A stretch of 5,755 bases of DNA from Candidatus Colimorpha onthohippi (GTDB lineage Bacteria > Bacteroidota > Bacteroidia > Bacteroidales > P3), in contig JAGHVA010000253.1 in the NCBI GenBank assembly GCA_018064565.1, forward strand, positions 1 to 5,755, given 5' to 3'. Shown here one piece after another: positions 1-5,755 of this stretch; position 1 is the stretch's first letter, and every line of letters begins with the position of its first letter. Under the pieces are notes generated by a model. The model worked only from the letters and a program-made list of their open reading frames with translations. It searched no databases and was not told the DNA's origin. The translations under genes and the position numbers were made by a program.

Positions 1-83
1 CCACCAAAGATTTTAACACCCCAACGTTTGCTTTCGGATTCGCGACCGTTGCTCGAACTACCGACACCTTTTTTATGTGCCAT
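1..83 (-). CDS. rpmA: 50S ribosomal protein L27, N-terminal fragment (cut by window edge)
   Basis: Only the first 27 codons and two bases of the next are in the window; the gene continues past base 1. The start is the ATG at 83-81. The visible protein begins MAHKKGVGSSSNGRESESKR and continues through a WGVK motif, which is the highly conserved start of bacterial L27. L27 is a large-subunit ribosomal protein whose flexible N-terminus reaches toward the peptidyl-transferase centre. The sequence starts directly at the mature MAHKKG form, without the cleaved N-terminal extension known from Firmicutes. It lies 107 bp downstream of rplU on the same strand, the usual L21-L27 order. I found no TAnnTTTG promoter in the gap, so it is probably co-transcribed with rplU. 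Confidence 0.95.
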   Translation of the reverse strand, partial: MAHKKGVGSSSNGRESESKRWGVKIFG

Positions 84-190
84 AATATTCTAAATTTATA
101 AGATTACTACTTTGTGATTTATGACATCAACATCCTCAATCAGCAAGTTTACAACAACTATAACCTTAACCAATCGGGAAGTATCACAAC

Positions 191-499
191 TTAATTGATG
201 CTGTTAATTTGAATTTGGGTCAAATAATCACGATGACCATTCATCTTCTGATAGCCTTTGCGGCGAATCTTCTTAAAGACCAGCACTTTATCACCTTTAA
301 GATGACGGATTACGGTGGCCTTTACGTTAGCACCAGCAATGTAAGGCTTACCTACCTCAACATTACCATCGTTGTCTTTAAGCATCACGGTGTCAAAAGA
401 AACCTCGCTACCCTCCTCATTCTGGAGACGGCTCACGAAAATCTTCTGATCTTGAGCAACCTTGAATTGCTTTCCTGCGATTTCTACAATTGCGTACAT
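191..499 (-). CDS. rplU: 50S ribosomal protein L21
   Basis: Complete gene of 102 residues, close to the usual length of about 103 for bacterial L21. L21 binds 23S rRNA in the large ribosomal subunit. The protein starts MYAIVEIAGKQFKV, the standard L21 opening (Y-A/V-I-[VF]-E-x-[GA]-[GK]-[KQ]-Q). It carries the family's C-terminal signature at residues 68-90, a basic stretch VFKKIRRKGYQKMNGHR that ends in the conserved G-H-R. The ATG at 499-497 matches the family N-terminus exactly. The sequence just upstream is A/T-rich (AAATAAATAATAAACA) without a Shine-Dalgarno motif, as is normal in Bacteroidota. A strong promoter match lies about 70 bp upstream at 573-603. The gene is followed by rpmA, so the two form the usual ribosomal operon. 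Confidence 0.97.
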   Translation of the reverse strand: MYAIVEIAGKQFKVAQDQKIFVSRLQNEEGSEVSFDTVMLKDNDGNVEVGKPYIAGANVKATVIRHLKGDKVLVFKKIRRKGYQKMNGHRDYLTQIQINSIN

Positions 500-572
500 T
501 GTTTATTATTTATTTGAATTAGAAATATTTGTCTATACAAGTCACCACAAAATCATCACACACAACGAATTG

Positions 573-603
573 CAAAGATACAACTAAATCACAATTCTAC
601 AAA
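573..603 (-). promoter_or_regulatory. Bacteroidetes-type promoter for rplU-rpmA
   Basis: Reading the minus strand, a -33 box TTTG (603-600) is followed after exactly 19 bases by a -7 box TATCTTTG (580-573). This matches the Bacteroidetes primary sigma factor consensus TTTG-N19-21-TAnnTTTG with no mismatch. Transcription would begin a few bases past 573, around 565-569, leaving a leader of roughly 66-70 nt before the rplU ATG. The position directly upstream of a ribosomal protein operon supports the call. The start site itself is inferred. Confidence 0.85.
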
Positions 604-652
604 ACTTTTTTTCAAGTTTAGTTATTCATAAGGTATCATTCAATTTTTATTG

Positions 653-670
653 GTGTCAGTTTACAGACAC
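653..670 (-). terminator. Weak candidate terminator hairpin after the large surface protein gene
   Basis: In the 3' region of the surface protein gene the minus strand reads GTGTC-TGTAAACT-GACAC, a perfect 5-bp stem with an 8-nt loop starting about 45 bp after the stop codon. It is followed by an A/T-rich stretch (CAATAAAAATT) but not by a proper run of U. A second, AT-only-rich stem AAACTT-GAAAAA-AAGTTT lies at 602-619 and overlaps the -33 box of the rplU promoter. Either could end transcription, but neither is a strong intrinsic terminator by eye. Confidence 0.25.
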
Positions 671-714
671 TTAACCAGCATTATGAATTACATAGTAGTT
701 GTGTTGTTGCTAAG

Positions 715-3700
715 TTACTCACATACCAACCGCACAGAACTGCCATAGCAACGGTTTTCACAATACGTACCAACTCCATAATCCACAAGGTACATGTAGT
801 ATGCGTTGTCATTGCCATTGGCTGTTGATGACCAATAGTAGCCAAAACTGCCCACATTGCTAACTGAGGTATCAAGACGGCGACCTGCAGCAGGCAAAAA
901 CACTGCGCCAGATAGTTCCATCGTCTCCCACTGTTCCGCAGTGTATGTATTGGTTGTCCAGCCGCTATCGTGTCCTTGCTCGAACGTATATCCTTTTGGT
1001 GCCGTCCAACTGTCAGGCAAAAACACTATTCCATGCACTCCTGCCACCGTAGCCAATCCGTTTTTGGGTGAGATAAATCCTCTTTTGGTGCAGAGGTAGT
1101 TCCACTCAGCATTGGTCAGCAACCGCCACTTACCAGCCTCGTTTCCGCCATTGCTGATGGCATTATATATTCCCCAATCGTAATATGCAGAGTCGCCCGT
1201 TATATTGGTTGCACCAGAAGCGCCATAATCGCTATAGTCAGTAGTACTCAGATATGGGTTACAACCGTTGTACCCGCTGGTTCCCCAACCAAAGAGGTCT
1301 ATCCACCCTTTGCAGGTATCGCCAACTTTCGCATTATCGCCATCCAACACATTACCTGATGCTTCATTAAAATATTTTCCATATTGAGATGCACTGCCTA
1401 TATAATCATACTGATGATCAGCAAAGCGCCATGTACCATCCTTGACCGAACCATCAGCGCAGACGTGTGTTTTCGTGGTGCTGTATTGTAGATTACCCTG
1501 CGCAAATCGTACCTGTTTGCCATTTGCCACTGAAAACAATCCAGACAAAGCACCTGTTGGTACGGTTGTAAAACTGACTGTATCACCATAGGCTGTACCT
1601 ACGCCATTGGTAGCGTACGCCCGCACATAGTAGGTAGTACTTCCGCTTAACCCCGTTAATGTACTACTAAACGAGCCAACGCCAGTACCCTCAGAAGTCT
1701 TACCTAAGCAGTTATCCACCGTAGGCATGCTCGAAGTACTCCAGCACACACCCCTTGCCGTAACTGCCATTCCCCCGCTATCAGAAATATTGCCGCCTAA
1801 CACCGCACTTTTATATGTGATAGCATCAGCCATCGTAGTGGTAAGCGTTGGTACCGAAACATCAAGTGTAGTAAACTGCACTTCCTCACCGTAGGCAGTA
1901 CCTTTGCTATTGGTGGCATAAGCCCGCACATAGTAGGTAGTATTCCACATTAAGTCCGTAATAGCACGGCTAAACGAACCAACTCTATAACCATAGGTAG
2001 TCTTGCCCAAACAGTTTTCCACAGTAGGCATACTCGAAGTACTCCAACACACGCCACATGCCGTAACTGACGCCTCATCATCGGAGGTGATGCTGCCTCC
2101 TAACACAGCACTTCTTGGGGTGATACTGATAGCCATCGTGGTAGCAATCGTTGGTTGTGTAAGACACTCTGCAGCCACCATCCGCACTGAATAGCCACTA
2201 TTGCGGTTGTTTTCATAGTCAATCCTGCTTGTATTAAGAAGTGTAGCAGCGGAATACAAGTAGTGTGCGCTACAATCCCCATTTGCCGTTGAAGACCAGT
2301 ATCGGCCGTTGCCACCCACAAAATAGACCAAAGTTCCTTTTCGTGAACCTGCGACAGGTAAGAACAACGCACCAGCTGTCTCCATCGCATTCCATTGACT
2401 ATAACTGTAGGTGTTGGTTGCCCATCCCAAGCTGTCTCCAAAATTGAACGAGCAGCCTTCAGGCAGCGTCCAACTGTCGGGCAAGAACACCACCCCATAT
2501 ACCCCATTCACTGTGGCACTTCCACGCTTGAACGAGGCGCTGTCTCTACCATTACACAAGTATTCCCACTCATCTATGGTTAGCAGCCTCCATCTACCTG
2601 GCTTGTTTCCACCATTGCTAATGGCATTATACACGCCCCAGTCGTAATAGGCAGCGTTGCCCGTTAAATTACTATCGCCCGAGGGACCATAATTACTATA
2701 ATTAGTCGTAGTCAAATACGGATTGCAGCCATTGTACCCACTGGCACCCCACCCAAAGAGGTCTATTTGACCCGTATAACTAACGCCGATATGCGCATTG
2801 TCACCGCCTGACACATTGCCTGATGCCTCGTTAAAATTTTTTCCATTTTGCGATGGGCTACCCACATAGTCGTACTGATGATCTGCAAAGCGCCATGTAC
2901 CAGACTTGATAGTACCATCAGCACAGGCGTGTGTACCCGTGGAGATGTATTGCAAGTTGCCTTGTGCAAATCGCACCTGCTTACCTGTTGCCACTGAAAA
3001 CAATCCAGATAGGGTTCCTGTCGATATGGTTGTAAAACTGACTATCTCGCCATAGGCTGTATCCACGTCATTGATAGCATACGCACGCACATAATAGGTA
3101 GTACCCCACGTTAAGCCCGTAACGATACTGATAAACGAGCCTGAACCAGTGCCTTCGGAAGTCTTACCCAAGCAGTCGTCCACCGTAGGTACACTCGATG
3201 TGCTCCAGCACACACCCCTTGCCGCAATCGCAGTCCTACCATCGGAAATAATAGTACCGCCTGATATTGCAGATGTTTCGCTAATATTGGTAACCATCGT
3301 AGTGGTAAGCGTTAGCACTGCATCACCTGATGCAGTAAACTGCTGCGCTTCACCATAAGCAGTGCCTGCGCTGTTGGTGGCGTAAGCCCGCACATAGTAA
3401 GTACTCCCTTCCGATAAGCCCGTTATCGCGCTACTGAACGCTCCCATACCAGTGCCATCCTCGGTTTTGCCTAAGCAATTGCTTATCGTAGGAGCCTCTG
3501 AAGCTCCCCAGCACACGCCCCTTGCCGTTACCACAGAGCCACCGTCGAAGGTAATAGTGCCGCCCGATACCGCACCTGTAATGGTTATATTAGTAACTGC
3601 TGAGGTTGTCAGCGTCGGCAACAAAGCCACTATAGGCGTTACTGGATTATTGTTGTTGGAGCTCACCACTTGCCTCAAGCTATCCACTCTTGTTTGTAAC

Positions 3701-4323
3701 GACGCTATCAATTGCTGCACTTCTTGTAGTTGATGATAGGTTACGGCATCCTGCGCTTCAGTTGGGTCTTGCAACTCCTTCAACTGATTATTGCCCGCAC
3801 TGTTGCCTGATGTCATTACTGCAGAAAGGGTTTGCTGCTCGGAAAGCAAGAATCCCGCATTGTTGATAGCAGCGTTCACGATGCTGTCGTAGTTGACGGA
3901 GTGCGTCAGCATATCTGCACTGGCAGCATGCAGCGCATACGGAACGCTGACCAGCTGCTGCACTACCTCCATAGTATAGGCTGTACCCCCTTGCAAATCC
4001 ATCTCGCTCTTGACAAAATAAGGCCCATCGCTCCAACGGATGGAATCAAACCGACCCTGCTGCACCTCTCCTCCGCCCAAAAGCACCGTAAGCAGTCCGT
4101 TGCTATTGGTAACGGGCTGATGAGTCTCAACATACACCACTTCGCCTTGTGGTTCAAAATGCACAATACTGATGCGCAACCCCACTGGACATTCTGCCAC
4201 CAGTGCACCCGATGCGTCACGAACTACCGACTGATAGGAGAACCGCTGGGGCGATTGCGCTCTCAAACCCACCACCATAACCACCATTACAAAAAGCACA
4301 CTTAACAATCTTTGTAATTTCAT
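715..4323 (-). CDS. Large exported modular protein: N-terminal domain, coiled coil, (FN3-FN3-FISUMP-like) x 2
   Basis: This is a 1202-residue secreted protein of unknown function. Residues 1-22 form a signal peptide (basic MKLQR, hydrophobic core LLSVLFVMVVMVVGL, then RA before QSPQ); there is no lipobox cysteine. Residues 23-137 are a Bacteroidetes N-terminal domain with FSYQSVVRDASG at 28-39 and SVPYALHA at 126-133. Residues about 181-222 are a probable coiled coil. Four FN3-like domains follow at about 233-332, 335-433, 722-820 and 824-922, each with a GVCW...CLGKT...TYYVRAYA pattern. Two FISUMP-like domains lie at about 435-719 and 923-1202, with VRFAQGNLQY, WRFADHQYDY, IDLFGWG, FLPDSW, YWSSTANG and SVR. 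I chose the ATG at 4323-4321: it places the signal peptide at the N-terminus, whereas the frame's earlier start at 4395 is a GTG and would add 24 residues in front. No type IX secretion C-terminal domain is visible, since the last domain runs to the final residue. Likely roles are adhesin or surface-binding protein (inference). Confidence 0.85.
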   Translation of the reverse strand: MKLQRLLSVLFVMVVMVVGLRAQSPQRFSYQSVVRDASGALVAECPVGLRISIVHFEPQGEVVYVETHQPVTNSNGLLTVLLGGGEVQQGRFDSIRWSDGPYFVKSEMDLQGGTAYTMEVVQQLVSVPYALHAASADMLTHSVNYDSIVNAAINNAGFLLSEQQTLSAVMTSGNSAGNNQLKELQDPTEAQDAVTYHQLQEVQQLIASLQTRVDSLRQVVSSNNNNPVTPIVALLPTLTTSAVTNITITGAVSGGTITFDGGSVVTARGVCWGASEAPTISNCLGKTEDGTGMGAFSSAITGLSEGSTYYVRAYATNSAGTAYGEAQQFTASGDAVLTLTTTMVTNISETSAISGGTIISDGRTAIAARGVCWSTSSVPTVDDCLGKTSEGTGSGSFISIVTGLTWGTTYYVRAYAINDVDTAYGEIVSFTTISTGTLSGLFSVATGKQVRFAQGNLQYISTGTHACADGTIKSGTWRFADHQYDYVGSPSQNGKNFNEASGNVSGGDNAHIGVSYTGQIDLFGWGASGYNGCNPYLTTTNYSNYGPSGDSNLTGNAAYYDWGVYNAISNGGNKPGRWRLLTIDEWEYLCNGRDSASFKRGSATVNGVYGVVFLPDSWTLPEGCSFNFGDSLGWATNTYSYSQWNAMETAGALFLPVAGSRKGTLVYFVGGNGRYWSSTANGDCSAHYLYSAATLLNTSRIDYENNRNSGYSVRMVAAECLTQPTIATTMAISITPRSAVLGGSITSDDEASVTACGVCWSTSSMPTVENCLGKTTYGYRVGSFSRAITDLMWNTTYYVRAYATNSKGTAYGEEVQFTTLDVSVPTLTTTMADAITYKSAVLGGNISDSGGMAVTARGVCWSTSSMPTVDNCLGKTSEGTGVGSFSSTLTGLSGSTTYYVRAYATNGVGTAYGDTVSFTTVPTGALSGLFSVANGKQVRFAQGNLQYSTTKTHVCADGSVKDGTWRFADHQYDYIGSASQYGKYFNEASGNVLDGDNAKVGDTCKGWIDLFGWGTSGYNGCNPYLSTTDYSDYGASGATNITGDSAYYDWGIYNAISNGGNEAGKWRLLTNAEWNYLCTKRGFISPKNGLATVAGVHGIVFLPDSWTAPKGYTFEQGHDSGWTTNTYTAEQWETMELSGAVFLPAAGRRLDTSVSNVGSFGYYWSSTANGNDNAYYMYLVDYGVGTYCENRCYGSSVRLVCE
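718..2166 (-). repeat. Second copy of the FN3-FN3-FISUMP-like module inside the surface protein gene
   Basis: This stretch encodes residues 720-1202 (483 residues) and repeats the order of the segment at 2167-3630: two FN3-like domains (about 1864-2160 and 1558-1854), then a FISUMP-like domain (718-1557). In the first 180 aligned residues of the FISUMP-like domains I counted about 131 identities (roughly 73 %), so this is clearly an intragenic duplication and not two independently acquired domains. The copies diverge most at the C-terminal end. Confidence 0.85.
2167..3630 (-). repeat. First copy of the FN3-FN3-FISUMP-like module inside the surface protein gene
   Basis: This stretch encodes residues 232-719 (488 residues): two FN3-like domains (about 3328-3627 and 3025-3321), then a FISUMP-like domain (2167-3021). 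The four FN3-like domains share visible DNA similarity as well. For example, the segment encoding YYVRAYA recurs near 1619-1640, 1922-1943, 3082-3103 and 3387-3408 (plus-strand core cgcacatagtaggtagta or close variants). Such repeats can recombine and change the module number. Confidence 0.85.
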
Positions 4324-4456
4324 ATTCTTTTTGATTTTTTGTTTGTTTGACAACAGTAGTTTTCTCGCCTCGGCAGAGTGAAAGCAAGCATTCACTATGC
4401 ACTTGGCTTATCGACATTCATCATAGCACTCACCCATATTCGACAGATGGCTGGAC

Positions 4457-4476
4457 ATTGGGGAAGTGCGCCCAAT
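4457..4476 (-). repeat. Inverted repeat in the surface-protein leader (6-bp arms)
   Basis: ATTGGG at 4457-4462 is the exact reverse complement of CCCAAT at 4471-4476, with an 8-nt loop. In the predicted RNA this gives a small GC-containing hairpin about 135 nt before the start codon. It is short enough that chance occurrence is possible. Confidence 0.4.
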
Positions 4477-4506
4477 AGAACATTTTATACAATCCCAAGC
4501 ACCCTA

Positions 4507-4525
4507 TTGTATTTGCAAAATACAA
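4507..4525 (-). repeat. Inverted repeat in the surface-protein leader (8-bp arms, 3-nt spacer)
   Basis: TTGTATTT at 4507-4514 and AAATACAA at 4518-4525 are perfect reverse complements separated by GCA. It lies about 60-80 nt downstream of the predicted transcription start. It could be an operator for a dimeric regulator or an RNA hairpin; the sequence alone does not decide between them. Confidence 0.55.
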
Positions 4526-4592
4526 CAGAAACAGATGAATCTTAAGCATTTAGATTACACACTACACAAACCGTCATAACTTAATAAAGTTG

Positions 4593-4624
4593 CAAATTTA
4601 GCACTATTCTCAAAATTAAACAAA
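4593..4624 (-). promoter_or_regulatory. Bacteroidetes-type promoter for the surface protein gene
   Basis: On the minus strand a -33 box TTTG (4624-4621) is followed after 20 bases by a -7 box TAAATTTG (4600-4593), a full match to TTTG-N19-21-TAnnTTTG. The base context after the -7 box (TTTGCAA) is the same as in the rplU promoter of this window. The predicted transcription start is near 4584-4588, giving an unusually long leader of about 260 nt before the ATG at 4323. I saw no better match closer to the gene. Confidence 0.75.
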
Positions 4625-4712
4625 GAGGTATTCTACTTTTATTCAAATAGAGCCGAGCATTCAATTCGTTATTACCGCGCCGAATATTCAAAAATGGTTA
4701 TTCACGTTATTT

Positions 4713-5755
4713 CTAAGACAAATCCTGAAAGAGTTCTTCGATAGTCCGATTCAATATTGGATGCTTATACTTACGCATCACATCGCACAATGGTCGCAAT
4801 GCGAATTCACGAAGATGCAAACGCGGATGTGGTAATATCAAAGCGGGCAAACCTTCTTGTGTAGGCAAATTGGCAACCATATTATCGTAAAACATGATAT
4901 CTATATCGATAGGTCTATCTTCATAATGCCTATCGTTACTACCATCCTGTGGCATGGATCGCACACGCCCCAGGTTGTCCTCAATCAGCAATGCTCTTCG
5001 CATCACCTCTTGCGGAGGCAAATCGGTCTCCACCACTAATGCCATATTCAGAAAGTTGCTCTTGCTCTCAAACCCCCATGGCTCAGTCTCGTAACATTCT
5101 GAATCGCGTGAGATTACTCCAATTTCTGATTCTATTTGTTTACAAGCCTCGACAAGATTCATGCTACAATCGCCCATATTGCTTCCCAGCAAAAGAGCTA
5201 CACTATGCGACTTCCATTGTCCTTGAATGGTCGGCTCAACAGCCAGACTATTCTCTACCATCTTCAGAAAATCCGTTCTGGGTATCAGTTCTGCTCCAAG
5301 CGACATCACATGATCCGTTCCCGACTGCGCATCAATAAGCAGGAAATTGTGCATCAAGCAATAGTCCACCAATCGCGCAAAAGCCACTTTAGAGGCATTG
5401 CTAACCTTGGCAAACATCGATTCGCCCGAGAATATACCACCAAGCGAGACTCCATACAAACCTCCTACAAGTTCACCATCTTGAAAAGTCTCGAACGAAT
5501 GTGCAAAACCAAGTTTGTGTAATTCGTTGTACGACTCGATAAAATTTGGGCTTATCCATGTGTCAGGTTCAGATTTACGACTAATACTCGCACAATTCCG
5601 AATCACTTGATCAAAGCAGGTGTCAATCCTCACCTCAAACTGGCCAGACTTGATTATCCTACGAAGGCTCTTGCTGAGTTTGAACTTCTCTGGGAAGAGC
5701 ACCATACGGGGATTGACAGAATACCAATAGGGAGTTCCGTCAGGATCATCATACC
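4713..5755 (-). CDS. Fused Aat-FolK: leucyl/phenylalanyl-tRNA-protein transferase + HPPK (5' end outside window)
   Basis: The frame is open from the right edge to a TAG at 4715-4713, so the true start is outside the window. The first Met visible in frame (5705) is internal: upstream codons read YDDPDGTPYWYSVNPR and fit the Aat family (compare FSPGDPILWWSPDPR in E. coli). Counting from that Met, residues 1-about 160 are Aat, with ELVGGLYGVSLGGIFSGESMF (about 78-98) and LIDAQ (123-127). The latter matches the LIDCQ of E. coli that carries the Asp and Gln implicated in catalysis. Aat transfers Leu or Phe from tRNA to proteins with N-terminal Arg or Lys, marking them for ClpS/ClpAP degradation. 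Residues about 168-330 are FolK (6-hydroxymethyl-7,8-dihydropterin pyrophosphokinase, folate synthesis): VALLLGSNMGD, YETEPWGF, NFLNMA, LGRVR and the metal-binding RPIDIDIMFY. Both halves keep their key motifs and there is no stop or Met exactly at the junction (about 5204-5225). The nearest internal Met is residue 149. Confidence 0.92.
   Translation of the reverse strand, partial: YDDPDGTPYWYSVNPRMVLFPEKFKLSKSLRRIIKSGQFEVRIDTCFDQVIRNCASISRKSEPDTWISPNFIESYNELHKLGFAHSFETFQDGELVGGLYGVSLGGIFSGESMFAKVSNASKVAFARLVDYCLMHNFLLIDAQSGTDHVMSLGAELIPRTDFLKMVENSLAVEPTIQGQWKSHSVALLLGSNMGDCSMNLVEACKQIESEIGVISRDSECYETEPWGFESKSNFLNMALVVETDLPPQEVMRRALLIEDNLGRVRSMPQDGSNDRHYEDRPIDIDIMFYDNMVANLPTQEGLPALILPHPRLHLREFALRPLCDVMRKYKHPILNRTIEELFQDLS

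Larger units (their letters stand above)
4324..4712. other. 389-bp intergenic region: promoter, leader and two inverted repeats, no gene
   Basis: This gap lies between the stop of the aat-folK fusion and the start of the surface protein gene. I see no credible coding sequence or RNA gene on either strand. It holds a strong minus-strand promoter match (4593-4624), two short perfect inverted repeats (4507-4525 and 4457-4476) and an A-rich stretch directly before the start codon (AAAAATCAAAAAGAAT). I could not find a convincing terminator for the fusion gene, although a GC-rich patch (CGGCGCGG, minus strand, around 4674-4681) lies about 35 bp past its stop. Confidence 0.7.

Noticed and set aside
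209..517. Plus-strand open frame of 102 codons opposite rplU
   Set aside because: It is an antisense shadow of the well-conserved L21 gene, with no recognisable protein features.
2100..2507. Minus-strand open frame of 135 codons overlapping the surface protein in another frame
   Set aside because: It lies wholly inside the FISUMP-like coding region in a different frame and its composition (rich in Trp, Arg and Cys) looks like out-of-frame translation.
1558..3627. Regularly recurring DNA motifs (for example gcccgcacatagtaggtagta) that could suggest a CRISPR array or mobile element
   Set aside because: The spacing (about 300 bp, then a larger gap) and the in-frame coding show that they are the conserved YYVRAYA-encoding segment of the four FN3-like domains.
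3832..4305. Plus-strand open frame of 157 codons opposite the start of the surface protein
   Set aside because: Its translation is rich in His, Cys and Gln with no domain pattern; the minus-strand frame has a signal peptide and known domains, so this is a shadow.
4324..4395. 24-residue N-terminal extension of the surface protein starting at 4395
   Set aside because: The codon at 4395-4393 is GTG, and the extension (NACFHSAEARK...) would bury the signal peptide. The ATG at 4323 gives a textbook signal peptide and has an A-rich upstream region.
4395..4424. Short upstream ORF on the minus strand (ATG ATG ... TAG, nine codons, MMNVDKPSA) in the leader
   Set aside because: Such short frames arise by chance in a 260-nt leader, it has no recognisable attenuation pattern such as a run of one amino acid, and nothing else supports translation.
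4611..4647. Alternative promoter using TAATTTTG (4618-4611) with TTTG at 4647-4644
   Set aside because: The spacing is 25 bases, outside the 19-21 expected. The overlapping pair at 4593-4624 fits with 20 bases.

Overview
The window looks like a chromosomal segment from a member of the Bacteroidota, most likely order Bacteroidales. Three things support this. The L21 and L27 proteins have the form typical of that group. Two good matches to the Bacteroidetes sigma-ABfr promoter (TTTG-N19/20-TAnnTTTG) are present, with A-rich start regions and no clear Shine-Dalgarno sequences. The large secreted protein is built from domains common in Bacteroidales surface proteins. I cannot place the genus. Every gene I can support lies on the minus strand, so transcription runs from high to low coordinates.

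Right end (4713-5755): an open frame that runs off the window edge and carries two enzymes in one polypeptide. The N-terminal part is leucyl/phenylalanyl-tRNA-protein transferase (Aat) and the C-terminal part is the folate enzyme HPPK (FolK). No stop codon separates them. This fusion is one of the two most interesting items in the window.

Middle (715-4323): a 1202-residue exported protein. It has a signal peptide, a Bacteroidetes N-terminal domain, a coiled coil, then two tandem copies of a module made of two FN3-like domains followed by a domain resembling the Fibrobacter succinogenes major paralogous (FISUMP) family. Each FISUMP-like domain ends in a region that differs strongly between the copies and lies between conserved YWSSTANG and SVR motifs. 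This resembles the variable face of C-type-lectin-like proteins, although no diversification machinery is visible here. The gene is preceded by a 389-bp non-coding stretch (4324-4712) holding a strong promoter match, a predicted leader of about 260 nt, and two perfect inverted repeats.

Left end (1-499): the ribosomal protein pair rplU (L21, complete) and rpmA (L27, first 27 codons only), an apparent operon driven by a clear promoter at 573-603.

The three loci do not form an obvious common pathway: protein N-end modification plus folate synthesis, a large surface protein with its own promoter, and large-subunit ribosomal proteins. No tRNA, rRNA, CRISPR array, insertion sequence or phage gene was recognised.
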